Notes under the pieces: model-generated
The model's database searches: none
What the model saw: the letters and a program-made list of their open reading frames with translations, nothing else
Told to the model about the DNA's origin: nothing
Translations under genes and position numbers: made by a program
Shown here: in pieces, positions 33,577 through 42,096 of the stretch
Layout: the number at the start of each line of letters is the position of its first letter
Numbering within the stretch: the first letter of the stretch is position 1
Assembly: GCF_027620315.1 (NCBI RefSeq)
Contig: NZ_JAPNNL010000034.1
Span: forward strand, 1 to 48,848
Source: Nonomuraea corallina
Lineage (GTDB): Bacteria; Actinomycetota; Actinomycetes; Streptosporangiales; Streptosporangiaceae
Direction of reading: 5' to 3'
DNA: 48,848 nt

Positions 33577-34158
33577 TCAGTGGGCCTCTTCGTCGGCCGC
33601 GCCGGTCGGCGTGGGCGTCGGGGTGGGCGGCGGCACGGCGCCCTCGACCGCCGGGAAGGACGCGTACTCGCGGTTGCGGGGCACCACGGGGACGTTCAGG
33701 GTGATCGTGCCGGCGCCGGCGAACTGGAGGTCCAGGCGGATGGTCTCGCCGCCCCTGAGGGCCTTTCCGAGTCCTTCCAGCGTGATCTGCGGCTTGGTGG
33801 GCTCGGCCTGGACGAGCTGCCCCGGCGGCAGCTGCACGGGCGCGGTCAGCTTCGCGGTCCCGGCGTCGCCGGCGCTGACGCCCTGCAGCGTGTCGGCGGA
33901 GGAGCCGTCGTTGAGCAGCGTCAGGTAGACGGGCACGGAGCCGCGCCAGGGGATCTGGCCGCCGGACTCGGGCCCGAGGATGAACGCCTGGGGGATGTGG
34001 ATGTTCTGCTTGCCGTAGGCGCCCTGGTCGATCAGGGCCGCCGCCTCCACCGGCGCGTACGGCTGGTTGGTGTTGGCGTCGAAACCTGCAGAACACCCGG
34101 CGAGTACGGGGGCTGCCAGGAACGCGGCTGCGGCGGCAATCCAGCGACGGCTGGTCAC
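33577..34158 (-). CDS. Exported lipoprotein (copper-chaperone-like fold)
   Basis: A 193-residue lipoprotein: signal peptide with lipobox V-L-A-G-C (lipid-attached Cys22), then a ~150-residue beta domain and a Pro/Thr-rich tail. It resembles the DUF461-type exported proteins of actinomycetes, but I see no His/Met copper-binding pattern. GTG 34158 is set by AGGAG 8-9 nt upstream; upstream in-frame Met residues lack a site. Divergent from carD. Confidence 0.75.
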   Translation of the reverse strand: MTSRRWIAAAAAFLAAPVLAGCSAGFDANTNQPYAPVEAAALIDQGAYGKQNIHIPQAFILGPESGGQIPWRGSVPVYLTLLNDGSSADTLQGVSAGDAGTAKLTAPVQLPPGQLVQAEPTKPQITLEGLGKALRGGETIRLDLQFAGAGTITLNVPVVPRNREYASFPAVEGAVPPPTPTPTPTGAADEEAH

Positions 34159-34396
34159 GGGCGGGTACTCCTTGGTCTGCGCATGGGGATGGGCAGCGCC
34201 TACCATATCCACCCGTTTCCATGGTCATATCCGCGCCCCTGCAGGTCATTAGGTATGTCCGGATATGCGATTCACAGAGTTGACCTCTTGTCAATCCCCA
34301 ATATGCGGCTTTGACCTGCAGTTATGATGATTTCACTGTTCCGGGAGCCTGTGGATGCGTGGTACTCTGGAGTACAGCGGAAGGGGTACTTGTCAC
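34159..34396. promoter_or_regulatory. carD upstream region with repeats and inverted repeats
   Basis: AT-richer than its surroundings. Holds CTGCAGGTCA (34239-34248) and its inverse TGACCTGCAG (34312-34321), two ATATGCG...TTGACCT blocks (from ~34263 and ~34301), TTGACC -35-like boxes (34280-34285, 34311-34316) and the palindrome GTACTCtgGAGTAC (34362-34375) that contains a TACTCT -10-like box. Tandem promoters for carD are likely; the exact starts cannot be fixed. Confidence 0.5.
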
Positions 34397-34879
34397 ATGA
34401 CTTTCCAGGTCGGCGACACTGTCGTCTACCCCCACCATGGGGCTGCTCGGATCGAAGCAATCACGAAGCGATCCATCAAGGGTGAGGAAAAGACCTACCT
34501 GGTGCTCAAGGTCGACAAGGGCGACCTTACCGTCCAGGTGCCAGCGGAAAACGCGGAACTCGTCGGTGTGCGCGATGTTGTCGGCCAGGAGGGCCTCGAG
34601 CGCGTTTTCGACGTCCTGCGCATGCCGCACACGGAGGAGCCGACCAACTGGTCGCGGCGCTACAAGGCCAATCTGGAGAAGCTCGCGTCCGGCGACGTGA
34701 ACAAGGTCGCCGAGGTCGTCCGCGACCTGTGGCGGCGGGACCGCGAGCGCGGTCTGTCCGCCGGTGAGAAGCGCATGCTCGCCAAGGCCCGCCAGATCCT
34801 CGTCAGCGAGCTGGCACTCGCCGAGAAGACCAATGAGGACAAGGCGGAAGCCCTTCTCGACGAGGTTCTCAACTCCTGA
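34397..34879 (+). CDS. carD: RNA polymerase-binding transcription factor CarD
   Basis: A 160-residue protein with the Tudor-like RNAP beta-binding domain ([15 protein letters not shown], 1-55) and a helical DNA-minor-groove domain (conserved [16 protein letters not shown]). It stabilises the open promoter complex. ATG 34397 fits the fixed family start. Upstream region rich in promoter-like repeats. Confidence 0.96.
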   Translation: MTFQVGDTVVYPHHGAARIEAITKRSIKGEEKTYLVLKVDKGDLTVQVPAENAELVGVRDVVGQEGLERVFDVLRMPHTEEPTNWSRRYKANLEKLASGDVNKVAEVVRDLWRRDRERGLSAGEKRMLAKARQILVSELALAEKTNEDKAEALLDEVLNS

Positions 34880-34896
34880 ACACGATCGTTCCACGG

Positions 34897-35376
34897 GTGG
34901 GCGTCGGAGTCGACGTCCACCCGTTCGCATCGGGCCGTGAGCTGCATCTCGCCGGCCTCCACTGGCCGGGCGAGACCGGCCTGTCCGGCCACTCCGACGG
35001 CGACGTCGCCGCGCACGCGGCCTGCGACGCGCTGCTCTCGGCCGCGGGCCTGGGCGATCTGGGCGGCCTGTTCGGCACCGGCGACCCCCGTTGGGCGGGC
35101 GCGTCCGGCGCCACTCTGCTGCGGGAGACCGCGCGCACGGTCAGGGCCGCCGGCTTCGAGATCGGCAACGTGGCCGTCCAGGTGATCGGTAACCGCCCGA
35201 AACTGGCCCCCCGGCGCCTGGAGGCCGAACTCGCGCTCGGCGCCGCTCTGGGGGCGTCTGTGAGCCTCAGCGCCACCACCACCGACGGACTCGGCCTGAC
35301 CGGCCGTGGCGAGGGCGTCGCGGCGATCGCGACCGCGCTCGTCGTCAACCTCGCGCCGGGATCAGGCGTCGAGTAA
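34897..35376 (+). CDS. ispF: 2-C-methyl-D-erythritol 2,4-cyclodiphosphate synthase
   Basis: A 159-residue IspF: metal motif D-V-H-P-F (Asp6, His8), G-H-S-D-G-D-V (His32, active site), and [14 protein letters not shown]. It makes the cyclic diphosphate in the MEP isoprenoid pathway. GTG 34897 lies 17 nt after the carD stop without a clear Shine-Dalgarno. Unlike in several actinomycetes, ispD does not sit between carD and ispF here. Confidence 0.94.
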   Translation: MGVGVDVHPFASGRELHLAGLHWPGETGLSGHSDGDVAAHAACDALLSAAGLGDLGGLFGTGDPRWAGASGATLLRETARTVRAAGFEIGNVAVQVIGNRPKLAPRRLEAELALGAALGASVSLSATTTDGLGLTGRGEGVAAIATALVVNLAPGSGVE

Positions 35377-35514
35377 ACGGCGGGCAACCTGCCGCCCGCC
35401 GTTCCATGGTCGGCGGCGGTCTGCGCTGGCGCGGTGCGGATCGCCGTCTACCAGGGATAACGAGCCATATTGCCGGGTAGCTCACCTCGAAAGACGCTTC
35501 GGGGGGAGCTTTAC

Positions 35515-35802
35515 ATGATCGGCGCGATCGTTTCCGCGATAATCATCGGCGCCATCGTCGGCGCACTGGCCCGGCTCATCCTGCCGGGCAAGCAGAACAT
35601 GTCCATCGGGCTCACGCTGATCGTCGGCATCGTCGCGGCTCTGCTCGGCACGTTGATCGCCCAGATGTTCGGCTGGGCCGACACCAAGGGCATCGACTGG
35701 ATCGAGCACATCCTCCAGCTCGTCCTGGCCGTGATCGGTGTGGCCATCGTGGCGGGATCGGCCAAGGGGAGTGGTGGTCCGAGAGGTCGAACCACCACCT
35801 GA
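35515..35802 (+). CDS. GlsB/YeaQ/YmgE-family small membrane protein (copy 1)
   Basis: A 95-residue protein with three hydrophobic helices (about 2-22, 30-50, 65-82), R-L-I-L-P-G-K-Q after the first, the family pattern. Homologues are linked to stress responses. GGGGGGAG stands 6 nt before ATG 35515. A close paralogue follows at 35896; both have G-I-D-W-I-E. Confidence 0.87.
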   Translation: MIGAIVSAIIIGAIVGALARLILPGKQNMSIGLTLIVGIVAALLGTLIAQMFGWADTKGIDWIEHILQLVLAVIGVAIVAGSAKGSGGPRGRTTT

Positions 35803-35851
35803 TCTGGAATTTTGCAAAAGTCCGGCATAAAGGCTGGAGATCGGGTATCCA

Positions 35852-35888
35852 CTCCCCGTGAGGCTGAACGGCTCAGCCTCATGGGGAG
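35852..35888 (+). promoter_or_regulatory. Hairpin burying the Shine-Dalgarno of the second YeaQ-type gene
   Basis: CTCCCCGTGAGGCTGA (35852-35867), loop ACGGC, TCAGCCTCATGGGGAG (35873-35888): a 16-bp stem with a single G-T pair. The 3' arm contains GGGGAG(G), the ribosome-binding site of ATG 35896. Could be a translational switch, or a terminator of copy 1 that doubles as a leader. Confidence 0.75.
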
Positions 35889-35895
35889 GTTTGTC

Positions 35896-36177
35896 ATGAC
35901 AATCCAGTCCATCCTGGGCGCCATCGTGATCGGCGCCGTCATCGGCGCGATCGGGCGTCTGCTGCTTCCGGGCCGGCAGGCCATCGGGTGGATCCTCACC
36001 ATCGTCGTCGGCATCGTCGCCGCGCTCATCGGTACGCTGATCGCGCAGGTCATCGGCGTGGAGACGACTCCCGGCATCGATTGGATAGAGCTGGTGCTCC
36101 AGGTCGTCCTGGCCGTCGTGGGTGTCGGCATCGTCGCCGGTCTACGCCGTGGCCCCCGCGGCTCCACCCGGATCTAA
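35896..36177 (+). CDS. GlsB/YeaQ/YmgE-family small membrane protein (copy 2)
   Basis: A 93-residue paralogue of the preceding protein (shared G-A-I-V/I-G-A, R-L-L-L-P-G, I-V-G-I-V-A-A-L-I/L-G-T-L-I-A-Q and G-I-D-W-I-E). ATG 35896 is 6 nt after GGGGAGG; ATG 35881 lies inside the stem and is less likely. Tandem duplication with separate translational control. Confidence 0.87.
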   Translation: MTIQSILGAIVIGAVIGAIGRLLLPGRQAIGWILTIVVGIVAALIGTLIAQVIGVETTPGIDWIELVLQVVLAVVGVGIVAGLRRGPRGSTRI

Positions 36178-36236
36178 CCGGGGCCTGTGACGCCCGCACC
36201 CGTGCCTGATCCCGAGAGCACGGAACAACGTGCGCA

Positions 36237-36268
36237 AAGCCCGCCCGGCAGCATCGCCGGGCGGGCTT
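36237..36268. terminator. Terminator between the YeaQ-type and DUF2637 genes
   Basis: AAGCCCGCCCGGC (36237-36249), loop AGCATC, GCCGGGCGGGCTT (36256-36268): a 13-bp stem with A/T on the outer pairs, usable from both sides. Confidence 0.85.
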
Positions 36269-36278
36269 CGTCATGCTC

Positions 36279-37430
36279 TCAGTCCTCGGGCGGCAGGGGC
36301 GTGCTGCGCAGCCGGCCCGACGGGGCCTCACCGGGAAGGGGGCGGCGGTCGTCCAGAGGCCCGTCGTGGCCGCCCTCCCGCTCGCTTCGTCCGCTCCGGC
36401 CCTCGTCCGCGTCGGCGGCCTCTCCGCCGTGACGCGGGGCGGGCTCGTCGCCCCGCACCGCGGGGACGGGCTGCGTGTCGGCGCTCTGCTCGCCGTCCGG
36501 GGCCGTGCGCGGGTGGACCAGCACGTCCCTCGGCTTGACCCGGTCACCCCACCGCACGGGCCGCTCGGGCTGTGGTTCGGCTTCCGGTACGGGAGGGGAC
36601 GCGGGTCGTCCGGACCCCGGCTCCGGCTCCGGTTGCGGCTCCGGCTCCGGTTCGGCTGAGGAGACCGGTCGTGCCGGCTCCGGCTCCGGTACGGGGGAGG
36701 ACACAGGGCGTTCGAGCTCCGGCTCCGGGGTGGGCGCGCGCTCCGGTGCGGAGGACGACGCGGCCGGCTCGGGGCGGGTGAGCGGCTCCGACACCGGAGG
36801 GGTCTCGGGCGCCGGCGTGGGGCCCGCGATCGGCGTTTCCAGCAGGGCGGGGGTGACCGGCGCGACGCTCTCCAGGGGCGGCGGCTCCTCCCCGGGACGC
36901 GGTCCTGCGGCCGGACGGGGCGGCTCGGCCGTCCTGTCGGCCTCGACGCCCCGGCGGAACGGCACGAGGTCGCGCTCCTCCGTACCGTCGTCCTCGTGCG
37001 CGGATCTCCGCCCGGCCCGCACGTGCTTGATCAGCAGCAGCCAGAGCCAGAGCCCCAGCGCCAGCATCACCCACGGCGCGACGGCCACGCCCACGGCCGA
37101 GGGAGAGGCGGGGAACGGGTAGTCCAGGGCCGTGGCGACGTTCACCGCGGCGGCCGCCAGGATGAGCAGCACCAGCGCCAGGGCGGCCTGGAGGCGCACC
37201 AGGACCCGGGCGGGACGCAGCAGCAGCACGCCGAGCAGCGTGATCACGAGCAGCGCGTCGAACCCCGCCGGGTAGAGGTAGGCGAGGTCGGGACGGGCGC
37301 CGCCGTGCACGGCCAGCGCCCGCAGGTCGTCGAACGAGAGCACGCACGCGGCGCCCGTCAGGGCGGCGACGGCGAGTCCGGCCAGGGCGATGCCCACGTG
37401 CCGGAGAGTGAAGGGGGGAGTCACGTCCAT
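36279..37430 (-). CDS. DUF2637 membrane protein with a long acidic Pro-rich tail
   Basis: A 383-residue protein: four TM helices in the first ~140 residues (start M-D-V-T-P-P-F-T-L-R-H, then L-A-Y-L-Y-P-A-G-F-D-A), the DUF2637 domain, then ~240 residues of disordered P-E-P-E repeats. DUF2637 is also found in plasmid-spread proteins (compare 44601-45296), but this copy lies outside the element. Function unknown. ATG 37430. Confidence 0.8.
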   Translation of the reverse strand: MDVTPPFTLRHVGIALAGLAVAALTGAACVLSFDDLRALAVHGGARPDLAYLYPAGFDALLVITLLGVLLLRPARVLVRLQAALALVLLILAAAAVNVATALDYPFPASPSAVGVAVAPWVMLALGLWLWLLLIKHVRAGRRSAHEDDGTEERDLVPFRRGVEADRTAEPPRPAAGPRPGEEPPPLESVAPVTPALLETPIAGPTPAPETPPVSEPLTRPEPAASSSAPERAPTPEPELERPVSSPVPEPEPARPVSSAEPEPEPQPEPEPGSGRPASPPVPEAEPQPERPVRWGDRVKPRDVLVHPRTAPDGEQSADTQPVPAVRGDEPAPRHGGEAADADEGRSGRSEREGGHDGPLDDRRPLPGEAPSGRLRSTPLPPED

Positions 37431-37544
37431 GGCGGTCCGAGCCTACAGAACAATGCGTTGCCCGGCCGATCTCGCCAACCGGCGAGCAACGAGGTGGCGC
37501 GGTATCAGGTCCGCGACGCGGCCTGAGGCGTTAGCCTTTCTTTC

Positions 37545-38936
<1,392 letters not shown>

Positions 38937-38954
38937 CCGCGGCCTGAGTTCAGG

Positions 38955-38984
38955 CCCACGCCCGCCTGTCCAGGCGGGCGTGGG
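38955..38984 (+). terminator. Terminator of cysS
   Basis: CCCACGCCCGCCTG (38955-38968) pairs with CAGGCGGGCGTGGG (38971-38984), a very GC-rich 14-bp hairpin just past the cysS stop. Confidence 0.8.
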
Positions 38985-39013
38985 GACTTGGCGACGCAAG
39001 TACCCTTGATTCC

Positions 39014-39970
39014 ATGGCAGCAGGGGGTAAGGCGGGCAGGCCCGCCAAGAAGAAGGGCCCGAGCAAGGGCGCCGGCGGTCAGCGTCGCCGCGGGCTCGAA
39101 GGCAAGGGCGCGACCCCGCCTGCCGAGATGCGCCACTGGTACAAGGACAAGGCCAGGGCCGAGCGTGTAGCCCGCGAGGACCGAGGCGGCGCCCGGCGGG
39201 CCCCGGTGCGCGCCAAGCGCTCCGACGACGCGCCCGAGTACATCGGCGGCCGCAACCCCGTCCTGGAGGCCCTCCAGGCGGGCGTCCCGGCCAGCGCCCT
39301 CTACGTCGCCCACCGCGTCGACAACGACGACCGCGTACGGGACAGCATCAAGGTCGCCGCCGACCGCGGGATCGCCCTCATGGAGGTCACCCGCGACAAG
39401 CTCGACAGACTGACCGAAGGCGCCGTCCACCAGGGTGTGGCCCTTCAGATCCCGGCCTACGACTACGCCCACCCGGAGGAGCTCGTCGACCTGGCCCGCG
39501 ACGCGGCGGAGATCCCGCTCATCGTCGCCCTCGACGGCGTCACCGACCCCCGTAACCTGGGCGCCATCGCCCGTTCCGCCACCGCCTTCGGCGCCCACGG
39601 CCTGCTCGTCCCGTCCCGCCGCTCGGCCGGCGTGACCGGCGGCGCCTGGAAGACCTCCGCCGGCACCCTCGCCAACCTGCGCGTGGCCCGCGCCGCCAAC
39701 CTCACCGCCGCCCTGCGCGAATACCGCGAGGACGGGCTCTTCGTCATCGGTCTCGACGGCGCCGGCGACGTGGAGATCGGCGACGTCGACCTGCTGACGG
39801 AGCCGCTGGTCGTGGTCATCGGGTCCGAGGGCAAGGGCCTGTCGAGGCTGGTACGCGAGCAGTGCGACGCGGTCGCCCGCATCCCGATGCGCGCGGCGGC
39901 GGAGTCACTCAACGCCGGGGTCGCGGCGGGAGTGACCTTGTACGAAGTCGCTCGTCACCGACGGCGGTGA
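39014..39970 (+). CDS. rlmB: 23S rRNA (guanosine-2'-O-)-methyltransferase RlmB
   Basis: A 318-residue SPOUT enzyme: a basic Lys/Arg-rich N-terminal extension (1-75), substrate-binding domain beginning G-G-R-N-P-V-L-E-A-L, and knot motifs D-P-R-N-L-G-A-I-A-R, G-S-E-G-K-G-L and S-L-N-A-G-V-A-A. Methylates a guanosine in the peptidyl-transferase region. ATG 39014 follows TACCCT (39001-39006) by 7 nt. Order cysS-rlmB-tRNA-Thr. Confidence 0.93.
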   Translation: MAAGGKAGRPAKKKGPSKGAGGQRRRGLEGKGATPPAEMRHWYKDKARAERVAREDRGGARRAPVRAKRSDDAPEYIGGRNPVLEALQAGVPASALYVAHRVDNDDRVRDSIKVAADRGIALMEVTRDKLDRLTEGAVHQGVALQIPAYDYAHPEELVDLARDAAEIPLIVALDGVTDPRNLGAIARSATAFGAHGLLVPSRRSAGVTGGAWKTSAGTLANLRVARAANLTAALREYREDGLFVIGLDGAGDVEIGDVDLLTEPLVVVIGSEGKGLSRLVREQCDAVARIPMRAAAESLNAGVAAGVTLYEVARHRRR

Positions 39971-39991
39971 GCGTCTACACTGTTAGGCCGT

Positions 39992-40064
39992 GCCGACGTA
40001 GCTCAATCGGCAGAGCATCTGTCTTGTAAACAGAAGGTTTGGGGTTCGATTCCCCACGTCGGCT
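39992..40064 (+). tRNA. tRNA-Thr (anticodon TGT), integration site of the element
   Basis: A 73-nt cloverleaf: acceptor GCCGACG/CGTCGGC, D-arm GCTCAATCGGCAGAGC, anticodon arm TCTGT-CTTGTAA-ACAGA with TGT at 40025-40027, T-arm TGGGGTTCGATTCCCCA, discriminator T. CCA not encoded. Integrase gene lies 617 bp away, facing the tRNA; the 3' half should be attL of the mobile element. Confidence 0.96.
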
Positions 40065-40072
40065 CGCAGCTC

Positions 40073-40105
40073 AAAGGCCCTCCGGGGAGATCACGGAGGG
40101 CCTTT
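40073..40105 (+). terminator. Terminator of tRNA-Thr
   Basis: AAAGGCCCTCCG (40073-40084) pairs with CGGAGGGCCTTT (40094-40105), 12 bp, outer A-T pairs giving a T run. It ends within the element side of attL. Confidence 0.88.
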
Positions 40106-40159
40106 GGGATCTCCGTACAGCAGCGTTGTACAGCAACGGCCTCGCACCGATCCAACGTG

Positions 40160-40567
40160 CTACTTCACGCCGAGCTCCTTACGCACTGCACGGACGTAGT
40201 TGTCGAAGGCAGCTTGGAGATCATCGAGATGCTTCATTCCATTCGTCTGCATGTAGGCCATGAGTTGATCCCTCGCCTTCTCAGCCGCCCGGTAGCTTTC
40301 TGCCGAAGCGAAGACCTGGACCGTCAGTAGTGCGTTGAACAGGGCCTCGAACTGGTCTGGATCGAGGTCGGATGGGGCCGGTCCCTCGCTGTACATCGTG
40401 TGGAATGCCGTCGCGTTCCAGTACCCGTTGAAGGTCTTCAGGAATTGGACGTGAGCCTCTCGGCGGTGCTCGTAGGAGCGAGCGATGGTCTCCCTACGGT
40501 CCTGCCAGAACTGCGTCAGCGCGACTCCGCCGAGCGCGCTCACTGCTCCGAGAATGACCTGCCACAT
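40160..40567 (-). CDS. Small membrane-anchored protein of unknown function (element cargo)
   Basis: A 135-residue protein: N-terminal TM helix (M-W-Q-V-I-L-G-A-V-S-A-L-G-G-V-A-L, 1-18) then a charged helical domain (Q-D-R-R-E-T, E-H-R-R-E-A-H). ATG 40567 follows AAGGA at a good distance. Lies between the tRNA and integrase, where cargo or superinfection genes sometimes sit. AT-richer than chromosomal genes. Family not recognised. Confidence 0.72.
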   Translation of the reverse strand: MWQVILGAVSALGGVALTQFWQDRRETIARSYEHRREAHVQFLKTFNGYWNATAFHTMYSEGPAPSDLDPDQFEALFNALLTVQVFASAESYRAAEKARDQLMAYMQTNGMKHLDDLQAAFDNYVRAVRKELGVK

Positions 40568-40681
40568 ATCATCCTTCTCTGATCGAGGGCTAATCCCCCC
40601 ACGGTGCCAGCACAACCGTTGGCCTCAGGGCCGATCAAGAAAAATGCACCGCCGAGAGCAGCGGGGCAGGCCTGAATTGAT

Positions 40682-41914
40682 CTAGGTCTCAGGTTGGTGG
40701 AGTGTTTGCGCGAGTCGATCTAGGGCCTTGCGGGTCTCCGGGCTCGGGATCTGGGTGTAGACGTTCATGGTCACACTGATCTGCGAGTGCCTGAGGACGC
40801 GCATAGCCACGCGCGGATGGACGTCGAGGGCGGCCAGGAGTGAGGCGCAAGTGTGCCGGGTGTCATGGACGCGGATGCGTGGGACACCAGCGTTCTTGCA
40901 GTGCACTTCGAAGGCCCGGTTGAAGTTCCGCGGTTCGATGGGCGTGCCGTTTCTGGTGGTGAAGACCAGGTCCGAGTCCTTCCACTTGTCGCCGGCCTTT
41001 GCGCGTGCCTCGTCCTGTGACTCGCGGCGCTGCTTGAGGGCCGAGACACACAAGCCCAGGAGCGGGAGCGAAGCCGCCGAGTCATCGGTCTTGGTCTTCT
41101 CACGGTGCAGGAGCTGCCCACCGACTCTGGTGAGCTGGCGGGCGATGTGGAGTTCCTCGCCGTCGAGGTCTACGCAGTCCCAGGCCAGGCCGAGGACTTC
41201 ACCACGGCGCAGGCCGAGGACGAGGATGAGCACGTACGCGGCGTACAGCGGATCGTCTTGGACGTGCTCCAGGAACCGACGAGCCTCGTCCACGCTCCAG
41301 ACGACCTGTTGCCGCTTCTTCTTGGTCTTGCTCGTGCTGGGCAGTGTGGTCAGGGCGGCGACGTTCTTCGAGATCAGTTCCTCACGGATGGCGTGGCTGA
41401 GGGCAGCTCGGAGCGTGCGACGGATGCCGATGATGGTGTACCGGGCCGGGTACCCCTCGCAGCACTTTCCGATGGCACAGCATCGACGCTTTGCCTCAGG
41501 ACGCTTGTGGTCCTTCTTCTGGTCACAGCAGGTGCAGAGCGTTGGGAGGGTGTTGAGCCAGGCCTGAACGTCGCGGACGGTCAGCTTGTCGAGCCGCTTC
41601 TTGCCCAGGCCAGGGATGATGTACAGCCGCACGAGCGGTTCGTAGGCGACGTACGTGGTTGGCTCCCGATTGGGTTCGACGACTTCGGCGAGCCAGCGCT
41701 TGAGGAACGCGGCCACGGTCTCGTGTTTGGTGGCCACGGGTCCCTTGCGGGCCTGGTCGTGGAGGTTGAGCCACTTCTCGTGGGTTTCCTCGCGGGTCTT
41801 GCCGTACGCCCATTTGCGGGTGCGCTTGCCCTCTGGGGTGGTGACCCAGACGTAGCCTGCCCAGCCGCCCTTGTACGGGAAGATCGAGCCTTCACCGTTG
41901 GAGCGCTTGCCCAT
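40682..41914 (-). CDS. int: Tyrosine integrase
   Basis: A 410-residue phage-type integrase: N-terminal arm-binding domain (G-S-I-F-P-Y-K-G-G-W), core-binding domain with a Cys-rich insert (C-T-C-C and R-R-C-C-A-I-G-K-C-C) typical of actinobacterial tRNA integrases, and catalytic R (L-G-L-R-R-G-E), H-D-T-R-H-T, L-R-H-S and nucleophile in N-V-Y-T-Q. ATG 41914 shares one nt with the excisionase stop. Confidence 0.95.
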   Translation of the reverse strand: MGKRSNGEGSIFPYKGGWAGYVWVTTPEGKRTRKWAYGKTREETHEKWLNLHDQARKGPVATKHETVAAFLKRWLAEVVEPNREPTTYVAYEPLVRLYIIPGLGKKRLDKLTVRDVQAWLNTLPTLCTCCDQKKDHKRPEAKRRCCAIGKCCEGYPARYTIIGIRRTLRAALSHAIREELISKNVAALTTLPSTSKTKKKRQQVVWSVDEARRFLEHVQDDPLYAAYVLILVLGLRRGEVLGLAWDCVDLDGEELHIARQLTRVGGQLLHREKTKTDDSAASLPLLGLCVSALKQRRESQDEARAKAGDKWKDSDLVFTTRNGTPIEPRNFNRAFEVHCKNAGVPRIRVHDTRHTCASLLAALDVHPRVAMRVLRHSQISVTMNVYTQIPSPETRKALDRLAQTLHQPET

Positions 41915-42096
41915 CAGGCGGCCTCCTCGCATAGACGGGTGATGTAGGCGTCCAAGGCGGACGACGGGATGCGGCGGCAGCGGGCGCCGACGAGGATGGA
42001 TGTGATCTCGCCGGAGCGGATCAGGTTGTAGAGGGTCCACCGGCTGACCTTGAGCGCGGCCATGGCTTCCGGGACGGTGAGGAGGTCAGTGGTCAT
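41914..42096 (-). CDS. xis: Excisionase (MerR/DUF-type helix-turn-helix)
   Basis: A 60-residue protein with the excisionase fold: L-T-V-P-E-A-M-A-A-L-K-V-S-R-W-T-L-Y-N-L-I-R-S-G-type helix-turn-helix (read in two parts: T-V-P-E-A and S-R-W-T-L-Y) and wing R-R-I-P-S-S-A-L. Bends att DNA to favour excision. Overlaps repSA by 11 nt. Confidence 0.92.
   Translation of the reverse strand: MTTDLLTVPEAMAALKVSRWTLYNLIRSGEITSILVGARCRRIPSSALDAYITRLCEEAA

Noticed and set aside
36475..37122. Ser/Gly-rich frame on the plus strand opposite the DUF2637 tail
   Set aside because: A by-product of the repetitive P-E-P-E coding sequence on the other strand.
40582..40615. Longer start for the 40160-40567 protein
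   Set aside because: The extra 16 residues (M-C-W-H-R-G-G) lack a ribosome-binding site, while ATG 40567 has AAGGA at good distance and begins at the TM helix.
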